This document shows, in pieces, positions 42,275 to 49,201 of a DNA stretch of 49,201 nucleotides. Made by a program: the position numbers and the translations under genes. The notes beneath the pieces are model-generated. The model made no database searches and was not told the DNA's origin. It saw only the letters and a program-made list of their open reading frames with translations. Within the stretch, counting starts at the first letter, position 1. Every line of letters begins with the position of its first letter. This DNA comes from an uncultured Clostridia bacterium (GTDB taxonomy: Bacteria; Bacillota; DTU014), in contig FIZI01000039.1 in the NCBI GenBank assembly GCA_900016865.1, forward strand, positions 1-49,201, read 5' to 3'.

Positions 42275-44617
42275 ATGAGTCGAGCCAAGCGCTCATTGAC
42301 GAAAGCAGCTGTTGTCCTCCTCTTGGGGGTGGTTGCGTTCACAGCAGTGATCGCAGCCGCCCTCCTGGTGCCACTGCCAATGGACAAGCTGCAGATACCT
42401 CCGTCGACCTGCGTATACGACGCTGAAGGCCGGCTCATGTCCGCGTTCTTGGCACCCGATGACCGCTGGAGAATCACTGTATCTTACGAAGACGTCTCGA
42501 CAGAGTTTTTGGACATGCTCATAGCATATGAGGACAGGTGGTTTTTTTGGCATTTTGGAGTGAACCCTCTGTCCCTCTGCCGTGCTCTCATCCAAAACAT
42601 CAGAGCAGGCAAGATCGTCTCAGGCGGCTCCACGCTGACGATGCAAGTGGCTCGTCTGCTCGATCCCAAACCCCGCACTGTGCCTTCCAAAGTGAAAGAG
42701 GTCTTTCAAGCCATTGGGTTGGAGCTCCGCTACTCCAAGAAGCAAATCCTCTCCATGTATCTAAACCTCGCGCCCTATGGCGGAAACATAGAAGGCATCG
42801 GAGCTGCGTCTCTCCTCTACTTCGGAAAGGAACCCATAGAGCTGAGCACGGCTGAGGCCGCGCTGCTCGTAGCGCTTCCTAGGTCACCTGAGGCTTTGAG
42901 GCCTGACAGGTTTCCAGACGCCGCGAGGAGAGCAAGGGATACGGTCCTAAAACGTGCCTTCGACCGAGAGGTCATTGACGAGCCGTTGTTCACTGCAGCG
43001 CTCTTGACCGATGTTCCTACTGGCCGCCGCGAGCTCCCAAAGAGAGCGCAGCATCTGTCGCGCTACCTCGCCCACAGGTACGGGCCGGGCAACATCTACA
43101 GCACTATATCATTGCCTGTTCAGTCGGACATAGAGGCGCTGCTTTCAAAGCACGTCGACTCTCTTAGGGCAGCCGGAATCTCCAATGGTTCTGTGGTAGT
43201 CATAGACAACATCAGCCACGAAATCGTAGCATACGTTGGATCAGCGGATTTCTACGACGCTGAGGCGTCAGGACAAGTGGACGGAGTTAGGGCGGCTCGC
43301 TCACCGGGCTCTACCCTAAAGCCGTTCATCTACGCGATAGCCATGGACCAAGGGCTCATTACTCCCAAGTCCTATCTCGAAGACGTCCCTGTATCCTACA
43401 GCGGGTACTCGCCGCAAAACTACTCCGGGACGTTCAGCGGGGTAGTCTCGGCTGCTTCCGCCCTGACTCAGTCCATAAACGTCCCTGCAGTCAACCTGTT
43501 GGCGTCAATAGGCGTTGACAAACTCTTTACACTTCTGCGAACTGCGGGAGTGTCGTCGCTCAGCGATCGGCACACCTACGGCCTAAGCATGGCCATCGGA
43601 GGCTGCGAGATATCGCTCTTGGAACTCACGGGGCTCTACTCAATGCTCGCCAACGGAGGCACTCTGTATCGTCCGCGTCTGGTCAGGCGGGCCGGCACGC
43701 AGGAACATCCCTCTTCTCCGCCGATAACTCTGTTGTCCGAGGAGAGCGCCTTTTTGGTTTCAGAGATCCTGTCTACCGGCTCACGGCCGGACCTCCCCTC
43801 CGCTTGGGAATCGACCTCACTGCCCAAAATAGCGTGGAAGACCGGCACATCGTACGGTCACCGAGATGCGTGGTGCATAGGTTACTCGTCCGGGTTCACC
43901 GTTGGGGTGTGGCTTGGCAACTTTTCTGGAGAGGGTTCGAGCAGTCTGGTTGGTGCGGAGGTGGCGTCTCCCCTTTTGTTCAAGATAATAGGCAGGTTGT
44001 CCAAGGGCTCGACATCGGAGTGGCTGACTCCCCCGCAATCGCTTGCAAGACGTGAGGTATGCAGCCTGAGCGGCATGCCTGCTGGACCTCTCTGCCCGGA
44101 GACGACAGTCGACTACTACATCCCCGACGTCTCCTCGAATCAAGTGTGCAACCTGCACCGTGTCGCTCTCATAGATGAGTCAACCGGCCTGAGAGTTCCT
44201 GACTACCTCCGCGGGACGCCTGGAATTGCAGAAAGGGTGTATGTCGAATGGCCTGCATCGGTTGTTGCATGGTACGTAGCTACAGGCGTTGCAGGAGTGG
44301 ATATGCTGCCTCCGCTCGACCCCAAGTACGCAACCAAGATCTCCGGCGCCCCGCCAAGGATCATTTCACCGCAGGATAACCGGACTTACCAACTTAGAAA
44401 GGGGCTGCCTCCCGAGCAGCAGAGGCTCGCACTCATTGCCGAGGCAAATGTCAAGACAGCGAAGCTCTACTGGTTTATAAACGGCGAGCTCGTGGGAACG
44501 TCAAAGCCCGGCGAGGCTGCGTTTTACACTCCTGTGCCGGGGACCCACGAGCTCGTATGTCAGGATGAACTGGGCAGGATCGACAAGATGAACCTAGTCA
44601 TTCTGCCTCCGAGCTGA
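42275..44617 (+). CDS. pbpC: Penicillin-binding protein 1C
   Basis: PBP1C is a bifunctional-type peptidoglycan synthase often paired with alpha-2-macroglobulin. The 780-residue protein has an N-terminal membrane helix (11-33), a GT51 glycosyltransferase with catalytic Glu86 (AYEDRWFFWHFGVNP) and GGSTLTMQVARLL, a transpeptidase with S346-T-L-K349, TQSINVPAV (SxN) and K522-T-G, and the C-terminal BiPBP_C domain (about 690-775) that defines the 1C class. All catalytic residues are present. The ATG has AAGGAG about 10 bases upstream, overlapping the end of the macroglobulin gene. Confidence 0.96.
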   Translation: MSRAKRSLTKAAVVLLLGVVAFTAVIAAALLVPLPMDKLQIPPSTCVYDAEGRLMSAFLAPDDRWRITVSYEDVSTEFLDMLIAYEDRWFFWHFGVNPLSLCRALIQNIRAGKIVSGGSTLTMQVARLLDPKPRTVPSKVKEVFQAIGLELRYSKKQILSMYLNLAPYGGNIEGIGAASLLYFGKEPIELSTAEAALLVALPRSPEALRPDRFPDAARRARDTVLKRAFDREVIDEPLFTAALLTDVPTGRRELPKRAQHLSRYLAHRYGPGNIYSTISLPVQSDIEALLSKHVDSLRAAGISNGSVVVIDNISHEIVAYVGSADFYDAEASGQVDGVRAARSPGSTLKPFIYAIAMDQGLITPKSYLEDVPVSYSGYSPQNYSGTFSGVVSAASALTQSINVPAVNLLASIGVDKLFTLLRTAGVSSLSDRHTYGLSMAIGGCEISLLELTGLYSMLANGGTLYRPRLVRRAGTQEHPSSPPITLLSEESAFLVSEILSTGSRPDLPSAWESTSLPKIAWKTGTSYGHRDAWCIGYSSGFTVGVWLGNFSGEGSSSLVGAEVASPLLFKIIGRLSKGSTSEWLTPPQSLARREVCSLSGMPAGPLCPETTVDYYIPDVSSNQVCNLHRVALIDESTGLRVPDYLRGTPGIAERVYVEWPASVVAWYVATGVAGVDMLPPLDPKYATKISGAPPRIISPQDNRTYQLRKGLPPEQQRLALIAEANVKTAKLYWFINGELVGTSKPGEAAFYTPVPGTHELVCQDELGRIDKMNLVILPPS

Positions 44618-44695
44618 ATTCGTTTGAGTGAAGCGATCAACGCTAGCTGCGCTGAACCTAGATGATCAGCTCCAAAACGACTAGCTTCAAAGCAA

Positions 44696-46141
44696 TCAAG
44701 TTCTTGGAGTATAGCTCCACTTCGTCCCTTCCGGTGTGTCCTTTATCACGACTCCAGCCTCAGCCAGACGATCCCTCAGCGCGTCGGCAGTAGCAAAGTC
44801 GCGTCGCTTTCTTGCTTCCTCCCGCTCCTCTATGAGCTTTCTGAGGTCTTCGGGCAATTCCTGCGGAGCCCAGTCAGCAACCCCAAGTCCCAAGACCTTG
44901 TCAAAGCGGAGCAGCAACCGTCTCTTTTCCCCGCTCGAAAGAGCCTGGTCTCTAGCCATCTTCCACACAGTGCCTAAGGCGCGAGGCACGTTCAAGTCCG
45001 AGGCTATGGCGGTATCAAACTCCTCCAGATAGCTCCGTGCAGGTCCCTCCGCAAAATCGGAGTCCCCGAGCGAGTCCGAGGAGTCTCCGGCCGAGCCTGC
45101 AGCGTCCTCCTGGAGCCATCCGGTGTAAAGGCTCTTGAGGTTGGATAAAGCGCTCTGGGCAGCGCTCAGCGCCTCCCAAGTAAACTGCAGCGGACTGCGG
45201 TAGTGAGCCTGCAAGCAGAAGTACCTGTAGTCGGCAGGCGTGAAGCCCTGCTTCTCCAGCTCACTCAAAGTGAGGAATCCTCCGCTCGACTTCGACATCT
45301 TGCCGTCCTTGGCTATCAAGAACTCCACGTGGAACCAGTAGTTGACCCACTTATGCCCGAACGCAGCTTCCGATTGAGCCAGCTCATTGGTGTGATGCAC
45401 AGGGATGTGGTCGATACCGCCGCAATGGATGTCCACACGCTCTCCGAGATACTTGCTTGCTATGGCCGTGCACTCGATGTGCCAGCCCGGGAATCCGATG
45501 CCAAACGGCGAGTCCCACTTCATCTCCTGGTCAGGAAACTTGGACTCTGTAAACCAGAGTACGAAATCATGCGGGTTTCGCTTGTTGGGATCCACATCCA
45601 CTCTGGCACCCGCCTGCTGCTCATCCAAGCGAAGACCGGCCATCTTGCCGTAATCAGGGAAATTGTCGACCGAGAAGTATACGTTGCCTCCGGCATGGTA
45701 TGCATAGCCTCTGTCGATAAGGCGTTGGATCAGCTCGATCATCTCCGGGATATGCTCGGTCGCTCGAGCGACTGTAGTAGGCGCCAATATGTTGAGCGAA
45801 CGGCAGTCTTCAAAAAAGGCGTCTTCGTAATAGCGCGCCAACTCCCAGACGCTCTTGCCCTCGCGCCTTGCACCGACAGTCATCTTGTCTTCACCGGTGT
45901 CTGCATCCGAAGTAAGGTGTCCTACGTCAGTCACGTTCATGACGTGGTTTACTTCATATCCAAAATAAAGCAGCATCCGCCGCAACAAATCCTCAGCGAT
46001 ATATGCGCGGAGATTTCCAATATGTGCGTAATCATACACCGTAGGGCCACACGTGTAGAGCCCGACCTTGCCAGGTTCGAGTGGTTCAAAGGGCATCTCC
46101 GTTCTCCCTAGGGTGTTGAACAGCGTAATCCGCCGACCCAT
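44696..46141 (-). CDS. cysS: Cysteinyl-tRNA synthetase
   Basis: CysS charges tRNA-Cys. The 481-residue class I enzyme has the zinc/HIGH region YTCGPTVYDYAHIGNLRAYI, the WHIECTAIASKYLG segment with zinc-ligand Cys, IHCGGIDHIPVHHTNELAQS, and KMSKS-type DGKMSKSSGGFLTL. The ATG has GGAGGT 6 bases upstream. It lies 72 bases downstream of valS and may share its transcript; pbpC converges on it with a 78-base gap in which I see no terminator. Confidence 0.97.
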   Translation of the reverse strand: MGRRITLFNTLGRTEMPFEPLEPGKVGLYTCGPTVYDYAHIGNLRAYIAEDLLRRMLLYFGYEVNHVMNVTDVGHLTSDADTGEDKMTVGARREGKSVWELARYYEDAFFEDCRSLNILAPTTVARATEHIPEMIELIQRLIDRGYAYHAGGNVYFSVDNFPDYGKMAGLRLDEQQAGARVDVDPNKRNPHDFVLWFTESKFPDQEMKWDSPFGIGFPGWHIECTAIASKYLGERVDIHCGGIDHIPVHHTNELAQSEAAFGHKWVNYWFHVEFLIAKDGKMSKSSGGFLTLSELEKQGFTPADYRYFCLQAHYRSPLQFTWEALSAAQSALSNLKSLYTGWLQEDAAGSAGDSSDSLGDSDFAEGPARSYLEEFDTAIASDLNVPRALGTVWKMARDQALSSGEKRRLLLRFDKVLGLGVADWAPQELPEDLRKLIEEREEARKRRDFATADALRDRLAEAGVVIKDTPEGTKWSYTPRT

Positions 46142-46213
46142 CCAAGCACCTCCGTGGACGTTTGCTTACGTTAGCGTACACTATACCTGTCCTAGGTGTC
46201 AACGCGAGCCGGA

Positions 46214-48661
46214 TTAGGCATAGACCTCGACTTCGAGGCCGCCGGCGCCACCTGCATCGCCTGTCTCCGCCTGCACCAGTTCAAGTTCAACTGCCCTGGT
46301 CACCGCCCTGAAGTCCGCAAAAGCGGCTTGCATGAACTCCAAAGCGTCCTCAGGACACCTCACCACTATGCGCGCTACTGCCGCCCCTGGGGACAACCCG
46401 TGCTCTGACTTCCACTTCCTTACCAGGCCGAGTGCCCTGAGGAACTCCTTGCCGCCCGTTCTCACCCTGTCATCGATCTTCACACGCGAGATGTGCGTCC
46501 AAGGAACGAGATGGATCGACTCGAAGCCCTCTTTGGACCTGTAGTACGCCTGATAGATCTCCTCTGTTATGTGAGGCGCAAATATCGAGTACATCCGCAG
46601 TATTGCCAGTAAGGCGTTGTACAGCGACACTTGCGCCGATTCCCTGGCCTGCTGTCCTCTCAATTCGGGCTTGTAGAGGCGCTCCTTTACACTCTCCAGG
46701 TAGTTGTCGCAGAAGTCATTCCAGAAAAAAGCATCCAGTGCGGCGCGAGCCAAGTGGATCTCGAACGACTCCAGTGAGGCTGCGACATCGTCCTGGGTCG
46801 AGTATACTCTGTCTAGCAGCCACATGTCCATCGCCTCTGTGACAGTGTCCCTAATCGCCTGCGAAGCGGCTTGAGGCTCAAACGCCTCCAAGTGCGACAG
46901 GACGAATCTGGCCGCGTTCCACAGCTTAATCGGCACTCGTTGGTTGTTGGCCACCTCATCTTCGACAAAGGTGATGTCAGTTCCAAGCTTCCCTGTGGAC
47001 GCCCAAAGCCTCACCACATCAGCTGAGTAGATGTTGATCAACTCGTCCGGTGTCTGGCCAGCGTTCGCCTTGGACTTGCTCAGTTTTTGGCCCTTGTCTG
47101 CCATGACGAATCCGTTGATCATGACGTTGTGCCATGGTATGTCTCCTGTATGATAGAGACTCTTGACTATCGTATAGAACGCCCATGTCCTGATGATGTC
47201 ATGCCCTTGTGGCCTTAGACTCGCAGGCACTATCGGATATCTCACATCGCGCCCGTCCCAATCTGCGATGATCAGAGGTGTCACAGATGAAGTCGCCCAT
47301 GTGTCCATCACGTCTTGCTCTGGGACAAACCTGTCGCTGCCGCACTCGCACTTCCCTCTCGGATTGGTAGAAAGAGGGTTGACTGGCAGCTGCTCAATGT
47401 CCGCGAGCTTGACTTTCCCGCATTCGCCGCAATACCACAGAGGAAAAGGAACTCCAAAGAAGCGTTGCCGTGAAATGCACCAGTCCCATTCAAGGTCCTT
47501 GACCCATTGCATATACCTGTGCTTCATGTATTCTGGGTGCCAGTTGATCCGCTCCCCGGCCTCTATCAGCTCATCCTTTCGATCCATCACACAGATAAAC
47601 CACTGCCTGGAGGTCCGGTATTCGATCGGTGTGCCACACCTCTCGTGGCAGGCGACCATGTGCAGGATTGGCCTCTGACTGCGCAGGCAACCTTGCTCAC
47701 ACAGGTCGTTGAGGATTTCAGCCCTGACCTCGTTTAGCTTCATCCCTGAGTATCTGCCGAAACCCGGCAAGACCCGGCCGTCGCTGCCCATCATCTCGTA
47801 CAGTTCTAAGTGATGGTTTTTCCACCACTTGATATCCTGCTGATCACCGAAGGTGCAGCACATCACCACTCCTGTACCCACCGACCTGTCGACTGCAGGG
47901 TCGGCCAGGATGGGTGCTGTGCGTCCAATGACAGGCACAATCGCTTGCCTGCCAACGAGGCTGGCGTGATCTGTGTCATCCGGATGGACAAAGACAGCTG
48001 CACACGCGGGGATGAGTTCAGGCCTGGTCGTCGCGATTTCGAGTTCTTCGCCTGTGTCAGTCTGGAACACGATATGGTTAAAGGACGACTCGATCTCATG
48101 GGTCTCCAACTCCGCCTGGGCCACAGAAGTCATGCACTCTGTGCACCATGTGACCGGGCTGGAGTCCTGATATATTCCACCCTTGCGATAGATGTCCAGG
48201 AACGACAGTTGAGATATCCGCTGGCACCTTGGATCAATAGTTGAATACACCAACGTCCAATCAACGCTTAGGCCAAGCCGCTGCCACAGTCTCTTGAACC
48301 TATCTTCGTGGCTGCGGGCCACCTCGAGACACAGGCGGACAAACTCATCCCTGTCGATGTCAGCTGCTCTGATGCCGTGCTCTTTTTCGACGAGCCTCTC
48401 TGTAGGCAATCCGTTGTCGTCAAAGCCAAACGGGTAAAACACTCTGTAGCCGCGGCTTCGCCAATACCTCGCAACCATCTCCGCATGTGTGTACGAGTAC
48501 ACATGTCCTATGTGGATGTCTCCACTAACTGTCGGCGGAGGAGTGTCAATCGAGTAGATGGGGCCGTCAGGTTGTAGGTCAAACCGGTATAGCCCTCTTT
48601 CCTCCCAGTACCGCTGCCACTTTCGCTCTGCTGTTGCAGGGTCGTATCTCCGTGACAACAT
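46214..48661 (-). CDS. valS: Valyl-tRNA synthetase, archaeal-like type 2
   Basis: ValS charges tRNA-Val. The ATG at 48661 (GGAGGG 6 bases upstream) gives 815 residues; the longer frame runs into the T-box terminator. The catalytic start TPPPTVSGDIHIGHVYSYTH and FYPFGFDDNGLPTERLVEKE are those of the type 2 family found in archaea, Rickettsia and scattered bacteria; the usual bacterial enzyme has PGTDHAGIAT here. The CP1 editing domain (EIATTRPELIPACAAVFVHP), zinc-binding WYCGECGKV and KLSKSKANAG are present. The C-terminal coiled coil of bacterial ValS is absent. Confidence 0.95.
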   Translation of the reverse strand: MLSRRYDPATAERKWQRYWEERGLYRFDLQPDGPIYSIDTPPPTVSGDIHIGHVYSYTHAEMVARYWRSRGYRVFYPFGFDDNGLPTERLVEKEHGIRAADIDRDEFVRLCLEVARSHEDRFKRLWQRLGLSVDWTLVYSTIDPRCQRISQLSFLDIYRKGGIYQDSSPVTWCTECMTSVAQAELETHEIESSFNHIVFQTDTGEELEIATTRPELIPACAAVFVHPDDTDHASLVGRQAIVPVIGRTAPILADPAVDRSVGTGVVMCCTFGDQQDIKWWKNHHLELYEMMGSDGRVLPGFGRYSGMKLNEVRAEILNDLCEQGCLRSQRPILHMVACHERCGTPIEYRTSRQWFICVMDRKDELIEAGERINWHPEYMKHRYMQWVKDLEWDWCISRQRFFGVPFPLWYCGECGKVKLADIEQLPVNPLSTNPRGKCECGSDRFVPEQDVMDTWATSSVTPLIIADWDGRDVRYPIVPASLRPQGHDIIRTWAFYTIVKSLYHTGDIPWHNVMINGFVMADKGQKLSKSKANAGQTPDELINIYSADVVRLWASTGKLGTDITFVEDEVANNQRVPIKLWNAARFVLSHLEAFEPQAASQAIRDTVTEAMDMWLLDRVYSTQDDVAASLESFEIHLARAALDAFFWNDFCDNYLESVKERLYKPELRGQQARESAQVSLYNALLAILRMYSIFAPHITEEIYQAYYRSKEGFESIHLVPWTHISRVKIDDRVRTGGKEFLRALGLVRKWKSEHGLSPGAAVARIVVRCPEDALEFMQAAFADFRAVTRAVELELVQAETGDAGGAGGLEVEVYA

Positions 48662-48680
48662 CTTGATCCCTCCGATCATA

Positions 48681-48985
48681 TAAGAAAGGCGGCCATTCGT
48701 CATTCACAGGACGAAAGGCCGCCTCTTCCGCGGTACCACCCGTGTTCACTCAAAAAGAGTGCACTCATAAAGGCACGGACTGCTGAATCAGCGTCGATGC
48801 CCTCCCCCAGTAACGTGGGGATCCGTTGAGGCCTACTTACGCACTGGCAGACGTGGCGTTCGGTCTCACCGCTCCCGAGCTACGTTCAGCGTCCCCGACC
48901 GCCGGCTCGCACCACCCGCCGACTCTCTGGTGATCTGAGCAGACGCCTACTCCTCTCGTTCATCGCGTTTTCGAAGTCTGCTTTT
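48681..48985 (-). ncRNA. T-box leader (tRNA-Val responsive) of valS
   Basis: The minus strand contains all main T-box parts in order: GAGAGGAGTA loop-E-type motif, the distal stem I segment with CAGAGAG and GGTGGTGCGAG, a likely specifier GTA (Val; 48883-48881, after CTGAAC), the GTAAGTAGGCC linker, the T-box proper GGGTGGTACCGCGG (48741-48728), and an intrinsic terminator stem (48688-48723; GGCGGCC/GGCCGCC with TTTCTT). The N in UGGN is U, which pairs with discriminator A of tRNA-Val. Uncharged tRNA-Val would favour the antiterminator and valS expression. The specifier position is inferred by eye; the T-box itself is certain. Confidence 0.95.
48688..48723 (-). terminator. T-box regulated terminator
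   Basis: GGCGGCC-TT-TCGTC pairs with GACGA-AT-GGCCGCC around an 8-base loop, followed by TTTCTT on the minus strand. Its 5' side follows the T-box sequence closely, so the antiterminator fold excludes it. Confidence 0.9.
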
Positions 48986-48991
48986 TCTATA

Positions 48992-49021
48992 TTTATACTG
49001 CCTCGAAGCGTCAGCTGTCAA
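48992..49021 (-). promoter_or_regulatory. Sigma-A promoter of the T-box/valS transcript
   Basis: TTGACA (49021-49016), 18-base spacer and TATAAA (48997-48992) on the minus strand, directly before the T-box stem I. This is the strongest sigma-A promoter in the window. Confidence 0.85.
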
Positions 49022-49201
49022 CCTGTGCACGTACAACCCTCGGATCGACTCTGGGTAGCTCCATATATATAGGGTCTGGAACTTGTAAACCGGAACGTTC
49101 TTGACACTCCGGAACGCAACTCGCCTCGCAAGTGAGGATGCAGCTGAGTTAGTCCAAGAGCACTCCCAGCTCGGGGTAAGCCCATTGGACAGACACTGCC
49201 G
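49022..49201. other. Unassigned end of window with short direct repeat
   Basis: No clear gene. Plus-strand CCGGAACG occurs twice, 20 bases start to start, near 49090-49116. On the minus strand 49199-49149 reads as 16 codons (ending QWAYPELGVLLD, then TAA) that could be the C-terminus of an upstream gene, but this is too short to judge. Confidence 0.3.

Noticed and set aside
49149-49199. C-terminal fragment of an upstream gene
   Set aside because: Sixteen codons are too few to recognise, and the other two minus-strand frames are also open across this stretch.

Overview
The window reads as about 49 kb of core chromosome from a motile, endospore-forming Bacillota (Firmicutes) that probably has an outer membrane (diderm). 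The spore side is shown by an alpha/beta-type small acid-soluble spore protein, two SpoVT-type regulators, and a glmU-ctc-pth-mfd-spoVT block that keeps Bacillus/Clostridia gene order. The outer-membrane side is shown by genes for the flagellar P-ring (flgI), L-ring (flgH) and P-ring chaperone (flgA), and by an alpha-2-macroglobulin/PBP1C pair, a combination typical of diderms. Limnochordia-like, Negativicutes-like or Halanaerobiia-like lineages would all fit; the sequence alone does not settle which. No tRNA, rRNA, insertion sequence, prophage or CRISPR array was seen.

Region 1 (1-16.6 kb, all minus strand) is one long flagellar/chemotaxis operon, transcribed from high to low coordinates: flgF, flgG, flgA, flgH, flgI, a rod-binding FlgJ, a YvyF-like zinc protein, a methyl-accepting chemoreceptor, cheW, cheA, cheC, cheD, cheB, cheR, an HD-GYP c-di-GMP phosphodiesterase, flgM, flgN and flgK (3' end cut by the window edge). 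Distal rod, rings, receptor kinase system, adaptation enzymes and late-gene checkpoint are therefore co-transcribed or nearly so.

Region 2 (16.7-23.4 kb, minus) holds purM, a lone carbohydrate ABC permease, a thioredoxin-reductase-like flavoprotein without a recognisable NADPH site, a sugar isomerase/epimerase, a Gfo/Idh/MocA dehydrogenase, a KDPG/KHG aldolase, a small membrane protein and a QueT-type transporter with a long unassigned leader.

Region 3 (23.6-32.4 kb, minus) is the sporulation/housekeeping block: spoVT copy 2, SASP, glmU, rplY/ctc, pth, mfd, spoVT copy 1, punctuated by clear terminators. Upstream of it are a two-ACT-domain protein with paaK and a MurG glycosyltransferase outside any division cluster (to 34.9 kb).

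Region 4 (35-44.6 kb) has the only plus-strand genes: an aldo/keto reductase, then (after a minus-strand ferritin-like gene) a giant thioester alpha-2-macroglobulin and pbpC. A perfect 16-bp palindrome lies between the ferritin-like gene and the macroglobulin gene.

Region 5 (44.7-49.2 kb, minus) encodes cysS and an archaeal-type (type 2) valS; valS is preceded by a complete T-box leader with a strong promoter.

Many starts were moved downstream of the longest open frame, using Shine-Dalgarno position and family N-termini; these choices are stated per gene.
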